From Ornithomonoglobus_A sp045612845 (GTDB lineage: Bacteria; Bacillota; Clostridia; UBA1381), in NCBI GenBank assembly GCA_045612845.1, contig JAZKZV010000022.1, forward strand, positions 18,010 through 82,009: a stretch of DNA of 64,000 bases, given 5' to 3'. The translations under genes and the position numbers were made by a program. The notes under the pieces are model-generated. The model saw only the letters and a list, made by a program, of their open reading frames with translations. It did no database searches and was not told the DNA's origin. Below, piece by piece: positions 8,592-17,012 of this stretch (the first letter of the stretch is position 1; every line of letters starts with the position of its first letter).

Positions 8592-9983
8592 TCATGCATT
8601 CCATTCAAAGTCATCAAGGGGATACATAGGTCTGAGAATATTCTGTAGATTTAGTTTTGATAATTCAACACAGCTTGCGCCATTTGAAAGAGCAAATAAT
8701 TCTCTGTCTGCAAATGGTTTGAGCTCCTGGAACAGATAGCCTAATTTAACAACAACTATATCATATGGTAGCATATCTATATTAGCTTCGTCAAAATTTC
8801 TTTTTTCGATAAAAGCACTGCGTTTTTCTGTAAATATTGCATCAACATTACCGAATGAAACGCAAAGGCTCTTTCCTATAAGCTCCTTGCCCCAGCCTAA
8901 TATATTGCCGTGTGCTTTAACTGTTGCTGATGCACCGAATTTATCGAGATAAATTGTTTCTCCGTCTTTCTTATCCCAGAAACCGTTTACAATTTCCTCA
9001 TCGGTAATTCCTGCAACACAAACGCTCTTATTAACGTCTTTTTTTAGGAACAGTTCAAGAATTTCTGTACTTTCACCCTCTGCTCCTGCAGTTGTGTTAT
9101 CTCCGCTGTCTGTAATGAATATTCTGTTTTCTGTGCCTGCAAGCGCACGGTCAATGCATTCTTCAGGCTCTTCCGCCTCAATCTTGAATTTATACATTGT
9201 TCTTGTTGACCATAATTTATTAGCAAGCTCTTTTGCGTATTTTTCTGCTATTTCCTTGTTTGTAGCACATACTACTGTTGACGCACTTGTGTTTTTTGCA
9301 TCAATCCAACAGTGTCCTAAAAATGCATTTGCAGAATATATATCATCATTCTTTTCTAATTCTATTGTTTCATCAATAATGCTCTTTAAAGGCTCTTCTC
9401 TTGTAAGTAGTGTATCATTCTTTAAAAGGAATGGAACTCTTTGAACATATAAGTATGGTTTTACCCCTGTCTTAAGAGCTTTAATTAAAGCATCTGCAGC
9501 CCTTTGCTGGCTCTCGTTCTGGTCAGTGTGAGGAACTGTTTTAAATCCACAGGTAATATTCGCATATTCACCAAGTTCATCAGTAATATTTGCATGAGCA
9601 TCCATAGTCATAGCAATTACGCAATCTTTAGATACAATTTTACGAATTTCCTTTAACAGATACAACTCGCCACTGCCAATTTCATCTACCTCCATACTTC
9701 CGTGGAAGAAGATATAAACACCCTCAGCATCAGGGTTTTTGCGAACTGTTTGCAGAATTTGTTCTGCATAATACATATAAATATCCTTTTCTACGGTCGC
9801 AGAAGGGAGTGCAACTGCATAAATAGAAGGGATTACTTCAAACCCTGCATTTTCAAAAATATCTTTTACAATAAGTTTTTTAAAAATATCATCACCCTTA
9901 AAATATTCAAAATCATACTTTTGAGGATGAAGCTTTGCTTTGCTGTTGGATTCGCACTGAAAAGAAGCGCAAATTATTTTCAT
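8592..9983 (-). CDS. M81-family (MlrC-like) metallopeptidase
   Basis: 463 aa. Probable zinc ligands sit in MTMDAHANIT (Asp and His, about residue 150) and GFKTVPHTD (His, about 172). The C-terminal domain carries the family motif TDSGDNTTAGAEGE (about 297). MlrC, the type member, cleaves linearised microcystin; most M81 proteins act on unknown small peptides or amides. First gene of a three-gene operon with the M24-like and ASRT-like genes, divergent from an AraC-family regulator. A GGAGATG ribosome site precedes ATG 9983. Confidence 0.82.
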   Translation of the reverse strand: MKIICASFQCESNSKAKLHPQKYDFEYFKGDDIFKKLIVKDIFENAGFEVIPSIYAVALPSATVEKDIYMYYAEQILQTVRKNPDAEGVYIFFHGSMEVDEIGSGELYLLKEIRKIVSKDCVIAMTMDAHANITDELGEYANITCGFKTVPHTDQNESQQRAADALIKALKTGVKPYLYVQRVPFLLKNDTLLTREEPLKSIIDETIELEKNDDIYSANAFLGHCWIDAKNTSASTVVCATNKEIAEKYAKELANKLWSTRTMYKFKIEAEEPEECIDRALAGTENRIFITDSGDNTTAGAEGESTEILELFLKKDVNKSVCVAGITDEEIVNGFWDKKDGETIYLDKFGASATVKAHGNILGWGKELIGKSLCVSFGNVDAIFTEKRSAFIEKRNFDEANIDMLPYDIVVVKLGYLFQELKPFADRELFALSNGASCVELSKLNLQNILRPMYPLDDFEWNA

Positions 9984-10021
9984 GTAAGAACATCTCCTTT
10001 TTGCCTATACTCCTAATATAA

Positions 10022-10049
10022 ATTATAACACCTAAACATATAATTTCAA
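10022..10049 (-). promoter_or_regulatory. Promoter of the M81-M24-ASRT operon
   Basis: Read on the minus strand: TTGAAA (10049-10044), 16-bp spacer, TATAAT (10027-10022), about 40 bp before the start codon. GGACAAAA (10051-10058), a possible activator half-site, abuts the -35. Confidence 0.6.
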
Positions 10050-10101
10050 TGGACAAAATAAAAGCAAAACGTATACAAAATAACACTATTTTCAATTTAA
10101 C

Positions 10102-10130
10102 TTGACTTTTGTCTATTACTGTGTTAAATT
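10102..10130 (+). promoter_or_regulatory. Promoter of the divergent AraC regulator
   Basis: TTGACT (10102-10107), 17-bp spacer, TAAATT (10125-10130). TTTTGTCT (10107-10114), the inverted counterpart of the half-site at 10051, overlaps the -35 end. Confidence 0.5.
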
Positions 10131-10227
10131 AAAAACAATAGGGAAATAATATAGATGCGTATCTTTTAGTTTGTTTTTTGACAAGTTAAATTTCACGTTG
10201 TTTTTTATTCAGGAACGGAGATTTTTT

Positions 10228-11091
10228 ATGAAAAAATATTATACCTATACTGTAAAAAAACTAATATCTGTTCAACACTTTGTTACTATCGAGCAATTTC
10301 AAAATATTTCTGATTTTTCGTATCCTGAGGAAGCTCATGATTTTTATGAGTTTGTTTATGTTGAGGATGGTAAAATCACTTGCAGGGACGAAAATACAAA
10401 CACAACCTTGATGAGAAATGATTTCTTTTTGATATTGCCAAATTCGCGACATTCTTATTTTGTTGAAAAAGATGATAACGCAAGTATTGTTATTGTATGT
10501 TTTAAAAGCAAGTCAAATATTATTCCAATTATAAAAGGACGCAGAAGAATCGATGGCGAAATCAAGGAATTGCTTGAAAAGATACTCAAAGAAGCAAAAT
10601 CAACTTTTGTGTTTCCTATAACAAATAAGCTTGTATTGAAAGAGAATCCAATGCTTGGTTCACAACAGCTTATCGAGAATTATATAGAAGAAATGCTCAT
10701 TAAGTTAGTCCAGGATGAGATGTATATAAGAAGAGACATACAGGTTATGGTAGATGCGTCTGAAATTAAGAAATCTATTATAAATGAGGTTATTGGAATT
10801 CTTCGTTCGAATATCTATGGCAAGGTTTCTCTTACAGATATATGTGATGATATGTTCTATTCTAAAACTTATCTTAACGGTATATTTAAAGAGATGCTTG
10901 GAATTACAATTATGCAGTATTATCAGGATTTAAAAATAAACGAGGCAAAAAAATTATTGGATAGAAAAGAGAAAATAACTACTGTTGCAGATAAGCTTCA
11001 CTATGAAAGTCCACAATATTTTGCGAAGATTTTCAAAAAGAAGGTAGGGCATACACCTACGGAATACAAGAAGATAAATAATTTATACTAA
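10228..11091 (+). CDS. AraC-family transcriptional regulator with cupin sensor
   Basis: 287 aa. The N-terminal half looks like a cupin ligand-binding domain (HDFYEFVYVEDG, then LPNSRHSYFVE). The C-terminal 100 residues are two AraC helix-turn-helices ending in HYESPQYFAKIFKKKVGHTPTEY. The frame stays open 19 codons upstream, but ATG 10228 follows GGAACGGAG and gives the normal N-terminus. It is divergent from the M81-M24-ASRT operon, so it probably controls that operon in response to its substrate; this is inferred from position. Confidence 0.88.
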   Translation: MKKYYTYTVKKLISVQHFVTIEQFQNISDFSYPEEAHDFYEFVYVEDGKITCRDENTNTTLMRNDFFLILPNSRHSYFVEKDDNASIVIVCFKSKSNIIPIIKGRRRIDGEIKELLEKILKEAKSTFVFPITNKLVLKENPMLGSQQLIENYIEEMLIKLVQDEMYIRRDIQVMVDASEIKKSIINEVIGILRSNIYGKVSLTDICDDMFYSKTYLNGIFKEMLGITIMQYYQDLKINEAKKLLDRKEKITTVADKLHYESPQYFAKIFKKKVGHTPTEYKKINNLY

Positions 11092-11095
11092 TAAT

Positions 11096-11134
11096 AAAAG
11101 AGTTATATAACCATTGGTTATATAACTCTTTTTC
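11096..11134. terminator. Bidirectional terminator between convergent AraC genes
   Basis: Stem AAAAGAGTTATATAACC / GGTTATATAACTCTTTTT with loop ATT. It overlaps the stop codon region of the minus-strand regulator. Confidence 0.8.
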
Positions 11135-12002
11135 TGTTTTTGTATTTTTTTCTATATTCGGTGGGCGAACAGTTTTTATAACTTTTGAACCAGCGTGTAA
11201 AGTATGAAAGCTCACAAAAATCAAACCTGTCAGATATTTCCGAAACTGGTGTATCAGAATATAATAAAAGCTGTTCAACCTCTGCCATTATTTTGTCGTG
11301 TATATATTTTTTTAATGTTATATTGTTATCTTTAACAAATGTTTTGGTAAAGAAACTTTCCGAATAGTTTGTAACGCTTTTTAAATCGCTTATTTTTATA
11401 TTTACAGAGAGATTGTTATTTATGTATTCAAAAATTTCGTTATATTTCTTGGAAAGCTTTATGTTTGTTATAAATTCCTCTTCGTCTATATTTAAAAATT
11501 CCATAATACAATCCATAAATATATTTTTAATTTTCAATACAGAACTGCAATTTTCCGCATCAAACAACGTATTTATTTCGTCTGCAATATCAGATTTATT
11601 ATGTATAATTAAAGGCTCATTTACATTAGAAAAGATATCCTTAGAATTTCCCAAGTATAAATTAAACAGGAATGTAATTTCACTTGATGGTTTTGTATAG
11701 AGCCATTCGCATTTAACATGGTTTCCAATAAAAAATACATCGCCCTTTGATAATGATATACTTTGATTGTTGAACTTTAACTGTGCATTGCCATCAATAA
11801 GAAAATGCAGTGAATTTATGTTGTATTGAAAATCCTTGTCAAAAAGAGATTTACTTACAAATCCAGGATTGATTTGTGCCTTGTTGTGCTCCTTTAACTC
11901 CAATCTTAAATTGTTGAAAATATATTGAAGATTTTCGTTAATAAAGCATATATATTCAAATTGTGAAGTTTCTTTGATAAAATTACCCGTAGTTTTTATC
12001 AC
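11118..12002 (-). CDS. AraC-family transcriptional regulator
   Basis: 294 aa. The N-terminal half is a beta-rich AraC_binding/cupin-like sensor (SLSKGDVFFIGNHVKCEWLY). The C-terminal DNA-binding domain has the canonical end FCELSYFTRWFKSYKNCSPTEY. The start is GTG at 12002, preceded by AAGGGGGTG. It is transcribed divergently from the putative glycosidase-MFS pair at 12130 and probably regulates it, a common arrangement for carbohydrate-uptake loci. The ligand is unknown. Confidence 0.87.
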   Translation of the reverse strand: MIKTTGNFIKETSQFEYICFINENLQYIFNNLRLELKEHNKAQINPGFVSKSLFDKDFQYNINSLHFLIDGNAQLKFNNQSISLSKGDVFFIGNHVKCEWLYTKPSSEITFLFNLYLGNSKDIFSNVNEPLIIHNKSDIADEINTLFDAENCSSVLKIKNIFMDCIMEFLNIDEEEFITNIKLSKKYNEIFEYINNNLSVNIKISDLKSVTNYSESFFTKTFVKDNNITLKKYIHDKIMAEVEQLLLYSDTPVSEISDRFDFCELSYFTRWFKSYKNCSPTEYRKKYKNRKRVI

Positions 12003-12063
12003 AAAAATACACCCCCTTATTATTTAATGGAATAAAAAGTCAAATTTAAGCCATATTTTTTTC

Positions 12064-12092
12064 TTGTTATTACATTATAATATATTTATAAT
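12064..12092 (+). promoter_or_regulatory. Putative promoter of the hydrolase-MFS operon
   Basis: TTGTTA, 17-bp spacer, TATAAT, 37 bp before ATG 12130. The very AT-rich context means the exact hexamers are uncertain. Confidence 0.45.
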
Positions 12093-12129
12093 ATAATTGC
12101 AAGTAAAATTATAAAAAAGGAGAATAAAA

Positions 12130-13818
12130 ATGAATAATAGAATTATATTTAATGATGGTTCTTGCGGATGTATTGACGCAACATTTAAAACAAATGGCAA
12201 TAAGGTTATTGCAACAATAAAAAAGGAAGATATTCCAAAAGATGCCAAGTATATTGATTTTATGTACGATTATCTTGTAAGCGGGACAGACAAAAATGGA
12301 TATTATTTTGCACCAAGAGGTACAAAAGAGAATGGTACAATACTTACATATTTTAAAGAAAGAGAAGACTGCGAATATATTTCTGACAGTAACTCTATGA
12401 GCATTTTTGGCTTTAAAACATCAGAAAAATCGGTTTTTGCAGTTGTTACGGGAATGACTTTTGAATACAGAATTGTTGCAGGTGTAAAGGACAATAATTA
12501 CTATATTTATCCGAAATTTTTCTTAAACGAGAAAAATCATTACGAGGATATTGTTGTTGAATATTATAATCTTCCGACAGGCACTGATTATAACGATATG
12601 GCAATGCTTTACAGACAAATAAAAAATCCAACACCTTTAAAGGAACGTATAAAGGGCAATGAGTACCTTGAATATGCAGTAAAATCACCCGAAATAAGAG
12701 TACGCCTTGCATGGAAGCCTGTGCCTGCAAGAGTTATGCACCAGACACTCGAAAATGAGCCTGAGGTTGTTTTAGGATGTACATTAGACAGAGTTAAGGA
12801 TATTATTGACGGTCTTGAAAAAAGAGGTGTTAAAGAGGCAGAAATCTGTCTTGTTGGTGTTGAAACAAAGGGACACGACGGAAGATGGCCGCAACTATTG
12901 CCGATTGAAGAATCTATTGGTGGCGAAGCAAATCTAAGAGAATTATGCAAGTATGCTCAGGATAAGGGCTATCAGATTGTTGTTCATACAAACAGTACGG
13001 AAATGTATGAGATTTCTTCAGACTGGGATGTAAATCAGCTTGTTGTTAAAGAAGACGGGGAATATTCATGTGATGAAATTGCATGGGGTGGTGGTCAACC
13101 GTTCCACATTTGCTCAAAATGTACTGTAAAATATAACAGACGTAATTTAAAAGACATTCAGAATATGGGCTTTAAGGGAATGCACTACACAGACGTATTT
13201 TCAAACTTCCCGCCAAGAAACTGTTACAGTACAGAGCATCCGTCAACTGCAAGAGAAAGTGCAGCCGTAATATGTGAGATAGCAAAAGAAACTCAGGAGA
13301 TGTTTGGCGGTTTCGCAAGCGAGGGACCGTTCGACTTTGTTTCAGATTACATCGACTACGTTCTTTACACAAGTTATAATCTTTATGGCGAACAGCATGC
13401 CATTGTAGACGAAACCATTCCGTTCTGGCAGCTTGTATTCCACGGTTCAATATTGTATAATCCATCAACAGAGACAGTAAACTACTGCGTTAAGGAAGAA
13501 AAAAGCCATCTTAAGTATATAGAATATGGCGGCAGACCACTTGCATACTTTAATTCCAAGTATGTAGATGAAACTCCTGATAGTTGCGGTAACTGGATGG
13601 GTGATGAGGACTTACTTCTTCATACAGACGAAATCCTCGACGATTCATTAGACAGAATTAAGAATATGTATGAAGAATATAGTAAGCTTAACTACCTGCA
13701 ATACGAAACTATGGATAAGCACGAAAAAGTATCTGATAATGTATACAGAGTTACATATTCAGACGGCACAATGGTTACTGTTGACTATAACAACAATACA
13801 TATGAGGTTACAAAATAA
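12130..13818 (+). CDS. DUF5696-like putative glycoside hydrolase
   Basis: 562 aa, no signal peptide, so cytoplasmic. The first 170 residues are beta-rich. Residues about 215-480 look like a TIM barrel with conserved-looking acidic and aromatic loops: CLVGVETKGHDGRWP, YTDVFSNFPPRNCY, EHPSTARESAAV and FGGFASEGPFDFVSDY. These resemble the DUF5696/GH101-like clan, but the assignment is from memory of pattern only. ASEGPFD is a plausible acidic active-site loop. The stop codon overlaps the MFS start (TAATG), so the two are translationally coupled: import followed by intracellular hydrolysis is the inferred job. Substrate unknown. Confidence 0.6.
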   Translation: MNNRIIFNDGSCGCIDATFKTNGNKVIATIKKEDIPKDAKYIDFMYDYLVSGTDKNGYYFAPRGTKENGTILTYFKEREDCEYISDSNSMSIFGFKTSEKSVFAVVTGMTFEYRIVAGVKDNNYYIYPKFFLNEKNHYEDIVVEYYNLPTGTDYNDMAMLYRQIKNPTPLKERIKGNEYLEYAVKSPEIRVRLAWKPVPARVMHQTLENEPEVVLGCTLDRVKDIIDGLEKRGVKEAEICLVGVETKGHDGRWPQLLPIEESIGGEANLRELCKYAQDKGYQIVVHTNSTEMYEISSDWDVNQLVVKEDGEYSCDEIAWGGGQPFHICSKCTVKYNRRNLKDIQNMGFKGMHYTDVFSNFPPRNCYSTEHPSTARESAAVICEIAKETQEMFGGFASEGPFDFVSDYIDYVLYTSYNLYGEQHAIVDETIPFWQLVFHGSILYNPSTETVNYCVKEEKSHLKYIEYGGRPLAYFNSKYVDETPDSCGNWMGDEDLLLHTDEILDDSLDRIKNMYEEYSKLNYLQYETMDKHEKVSDNVYRVTYSDGTMVTVDYNNNTYEVTK

Positions 13819-14996
13819 TGAATAAACAAGGAAGAATATCAATTATATTATCTGCTCTGTTTCTGTTGCCGTGGGGAATGCAGTTTTTGATGGAAAATTT
13901 CCTGTCGATATATATACATAATTTACCGTATGGAACAGATAAATTAATAGGACAGATACAAGGTCTTAGTGCAGTAATAACAATGCTTTCGCAATTTTTC
14001 TGGACAAGACTTGCGGATAAGACAGGCAGAACAGACAAAGTTTTAGCAATTACACTTATATTATTAAGCGTGTTCTCAATTCCGTTTTTGAATTTGAATA
14101 TTTCAAAAACAATGTTATTTATATCAATAATATTATTCTATAGCTGCTATATGTGTCATCAACCACTGATTGACGCAATAGCATCAAAGGAACACGAAAA
14201 AACCAAGTTCTCGTTTGGATTCTTCAGGTCATTTGCTTCACTTGGTTATGGCCTGATGGGAATTGTATTTGTTATTTTGCCGAGTGATAGTAACAATATA
14301 TTCTTTATATATATTCTTATATTAGCACTTACCTCTGCAATTATATCACTGCTTTTACCAAAGAGTGAAAACAGTGTTAAAGTACAAGCAGAAAAGGAAG
14401 CAAAAAAGAAGGTTACGTACTCTAAAGAGTTTTATATGTATCTTACATATACGTTTATACTCTTTGTTTGTTCTTCAACAATCAACACATTCCTTCCTGT
14501 TTATTATACCTCAGCTGACGGACTTGGCGGCGACTTAAATACATATTCGCTTATCCTGAGTATTGGTACATTTGTAGAGTGGCTTTTAGTATTACTGTTC
14601 GGTAAGATTTTAAAGAAACCGAACTTTAAGTATATGTTTATGCTTATTGCAGTTGCTACAATGCTGAGATGTGGTCTCTGTTTCTTTGCCCAGAGTCATC
14701 ACCTTGCAACTATTTCTGTATTTCTTGTCGGCATATGGAGTGCACTTTTGTGGGCAAGCTCTACACCGTATATAAAGACGGTTGTGCCAATGGAAAATAT
14801 GGCATCGGCGCAAGGCCTGTGGGTAATAGCCTCATTTGGATTAGGAAAATTTGTGGGTTCATATATTGGCGGTATAATTACAGAAAGTTTCGGATACAAA
14901 AATCTGTTTTTAATTGTATTTGCAGTTACAACAGTTCTTCTGCTTTTGTGTCCCGTTCTGTTTAAGAAAAAAACCTCACAAAATATGGCAGTATAA
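13818..14996 (+). CDS. MFS transporter
   Basis: 392 aa with 12 hydrophobic segments and the MFS loop motif RLADKTGRTDK between helices 2 and 3 (about residues 65-75). It resembles the MFS_1-like (LacY/nucleoside symporter) group. The start overlaps the upstream hydrolase stop by one base. Probably imports the hydrolase substrate by proton symport. It ends at a strong terminator shared with ssrA. Confidence 0.87.
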   Translation: MNKQGRISIILSALFLLPWGMQFLMENFLSIYIHNLPYGTDKLIGQIQGLSAVITMLSQFFWTRLADKTGRTDKVLAITLILLSVFSIPFLNLNISKTMLFISIILFYSCYMCHQPLIDAIASKEHEKTKFSFGFFRSFASLGYGLMGIVFVILPSDSNNIFFIYILILALTSAIISLLLPKSENSVKVQAEKEAKKKVTYSKEFYMYLTYTFILFVCSSTINTFLPVYYTSADGLGGDLNTYSLILSIGTFVEWLLVLLFGKILKKPNFKYMFMLIAVATMLRCGLCFFAQSHHLATISVFLVGIWSALLWASSTPYIKTVVPMENMASAQGLWVIASFGLGKFVGSYIGGIITESFGYKNLFLIVFAVTTVLLLLCPVLFKKKTSQNMAV

Positions 14997-15002
14997 GATA
15001 AC

Positions 15003-15041
15003 AAAAAAACGCATAAATGCTTTGCATTTATGCGTTTTTTT
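15003..15041. terminator. Bidirectional terminator between the MFS gene and tmRNA
   Basis: Stem ACGCATAAATGC / GCATTTATGCGT with loop TTT, flanked by seven A and seven T. It ends 5 bp from the mature 3' end of the tmRNA on the opposite strand. Confidence 0.9.
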
Positions 15042-15045
15042 GTTA

Positions 15046-15398
15046 TGGAGCTGACGAGAATCGAACTCGTGTCCGAAAACAAGTCCACCCAAGCTTCTCC
15101 GAGTGCAGGTTATGTTATTTATTCCCCAAGATACAACTTCATAACCAAAGCTATATCAAGGGTAGCTCTTGCGTCATGGAAGAGATTAGAGCAAATCTCA
15201 ACTCACGTTCACCGAAAGTTATTATGCCAAGCCCTATGAGTCGGTAATCATAGGGGAGACAACGCTGCAATTAGGCAGCGTAAGCTAATTTATTATTGTT
15301 AGCGTTTATATTTAAAGTTTGAGTCTTGTTAAAGCGGCTGACTCATCCGCTACTCGCTACTCGGGATTCATCATCCCCGTCGAAACCATTGCAGCCCC
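15046..15398 (-). ncRNA. ssrA: Transfer-messenger RNA (tmRNA)
   Basis: About 353 nt. The tRNA-like ends pair GGGGCTG (5') with CAGCTCC (3') plus discriminator A; CCA is not encoded. The conserved TTCGACGGGGAT element lies near the 5' end and the T-arm GTTCGATTC near the 3' end. The tag reading frame, from resume codon GCT, reads ANNNKLAYAA and then TAA. With SmpB it rescues stalled ribosomes. The 5' end would be made by RNase P from a slightly longer precursor. The tag ends in YAA rather than the commoner LAA. Confidence 0.97.
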
Positions 15399-15428
15399 GA
15401 ATTATACGCCAAAACTTAGCGTATGGCT

Positions 15429-15457
15429 ATTATAACATAAGTTTATGCAAATTGCAA
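15429..15457 (-). promoter_or_regulatory. Promoter of ssrA
   Basis: On the minus strand TTGCAA (15457-15452), 17-bp spacer, TATAAT (15434-15429), 31 bp before the mature 5' end. Confidence 0.75.
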
Positions 15458-15498
15458 GAGATTTATTATAGCATTTTATGTCATTATTTGTTTTATAT

Positions 15499-16830
15499 TT
15501 AATTATTAAAATATGCGTCAATTCCTTCGGCAATGGATTTACCAATTAAATTTGTTTGGCTCTGTAAGATTTTAAGGTCATTTTCATTATCGTAGAAACC
15601 AATTTCCATATATGCAACTATAACAGGGGACTTGCAAAAAAGAATAGTTTCAGGAAAACCATCATATCTTCCGTTATTTGCAGCGTCAAGACTTGTATCG
15701 GAAATTATTTTATCATTGATTGCTTGTCCTAATTTGTTGCTCTCTTCTATATAGTTTGTTGGCATATGTTTTTGGTCGTATCTGCCTGAGAGTGCCATAT
15801 AATAACTTCCTTGACCGCCGCCTGCATTTGAGTGAATGCAAATGATTGCATCTGCATCGGGAATGAGTTGTGTGTTTCCGCTCGGATAACATTTTTCTAT
15901 CCTCTTTGTAGCAGATGGGTTTTCGTTGTTTGTTGAACGTGTTAGTCTGACGTTATAACCCATTTCCTCTAAATATTTTTTGGCGGCAAGAGCATTGTTT
16001 AGATTTATTTCAGGTTCGATATCCCGGTCGCTATATTCTATAGAATACCAACAACTACCATTTTGTGGCACTCTTCCATTACAATCAATGCCAAGACAGT
16101 TAATATCCGATGTATTTGATTTCCAATGACGCCACTCGCCCCAGGAATTATTGTTTTTAACCCATCCGCTCGACTCTTTTTCGCTATCGCTCATCAATGA
16201 AGACGATTTACCATGTCCGGGATCAAGTACAATTATACGTCCGTTACCTGATGTATATGTGCTTGCATTTAAGCTATTTGATGGAGGTGTAAGGGAAAAT
16301 TCTTCGCTGTTATTTTTATGTTTTTTATTATCGTAGTCATAAAGTACACATTTTATTGTACCCGAGGTTGCCTCTTTTGAACATGAGCCGATGTTATTGA
16401 GGGAATTAACAGGAATTACATTATATTCCTTTGTTGCATACGAAACGATATACACATCATTTATATATAATTTTTGAGTTGGATAAAAAACCTTTTCCTC
16501 TTCATCAAGTTGTGAGAGTTTTGAAAGATACTTTTTGTTTATATTGGTGTTTTCGGCCTGTGTAATATAAACAGTATGTGTTTTATTATCTGTTTCTATA
16601 TTAAAATTAAATAATGCCAGATCCTGAGCAACTATATATATACTGTTTTTGAATTCATATGATGGAATAAGATGCCCGTTTATACTTACAGAAATGCTTG
16701 AAGTCCGTATTCTCCCTGCCACATCACCGGTAGGGGATTGGCGTCGGGAAAAGAAATCTATAAAAACTGAAATGCCATAAAAAAATAACAAGGAGCATAG
16801 TGCAGTAATAATAATGTTTTTTATCCTCAT
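15499..16830 (-). CDS. Exported N-acetylmuramoyl-L-alanine amidase (Amidase_3)
   Basis: 443 aa peptidoglycan hydrolase. A single N-terminal signal or anchor helix spans about residues 6-27. Residues about 45-150 look like a copper-amine-oxidase-N/stalk-type domain. The zinc amidase domain runs from about 198 to the end: LDPGHG (His), EINLNNALAAKKYLE (Glu), CIHSNAG (His) and the catalytic Glu in YMEIGFYDN are all present, so it should be active. An insert at about 205-270 (Trp- and Ser-rich, with two Cys) separates the first His from the Glu. Monocistronic, with a TTGAAA/TAAAAT promoter at 16901-16873. The AGGAGGG site is 12 bp from ATG, slightly long. Confidence 0.9.
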   Translation of the reverse strand: MRIKNIIITALCSLLFFYGISVFIDFFSRRQSPTGDVAGRIRTSSISVSINGHLIPSYEFKNSIYIVAQDLALFNFNIETDNKTHTVYITQAENTNINKKYLSKLSQLDEEEKVFYPTQKLYINDVYIVSYATKEYNVIPVNSLNNIGSCSKEATSGTIKCVLYDYDNKKHKNNSEEFSLTPPSNSLNASTYTSGNGRIIVLDPGHGKSSSLMSDSEKESSGWVKNNNSWGEWRHWKSNTSDINCLGIDCNGRVPQNGSCWYSIEYSDRDIEPEINLNNALAAKKYLEEMGYNVRLTRSTNNENPSATKRIEKCYPSGNTQLIPDADAIICIHSNAGGGQGSYYMALSGRYDQKHMPTNYIEESNKLGQAINDKIISDTSLDAANNGRYDGFPETILFCKSPVIVAYMEIGFYDNENDLKILQSQTNLIGKSIAEGIDAYFNN

Positions 16831-16872
16831 ATGTATTTGTTGCCCTCCTTTAATAATTTGTTTTATTATATA

Positions 16873-16901
16873 ATTTTATCACATTACATTTTTCTTTTCA
16901 A
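16873..16901 (-). promoter_or_regulatory. Promoter of the amidase gene
   Basis: Minus-strand TTGAAA (16901-16896), 17-bp spacer, TAAAAT (16878-16873). Confidence 0.6.
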
Positions 16902-16951
16902 TAATATTCACTAAACTGTAATAAATATGTTATTATTTTTAATGTAGTATA

Positions 16952-16980
16952 TTGATAATTGCTATGTTTTATGTTATACT
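16952..16980 (+). promoter_or_regulatory. Promoter of the DUF4886 gene
   Basis: TTGATA (16952-16957), 17-bp spacer, TATACT (16975-16980), 32 bp before ATG. Confidence 0.65.
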
Positions 16981-17012
16981 GTTTATATATTTAAAAATGG
17001 AGGAGTATAAAG

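Noticed and set aside
15046..15398. tmRNA as a mobile-element attachment site
   Set aside because: Known hotspot, but no integrase and no duplicated tmRNA 3' end nearby; the flanking terminator and promoter are intact.
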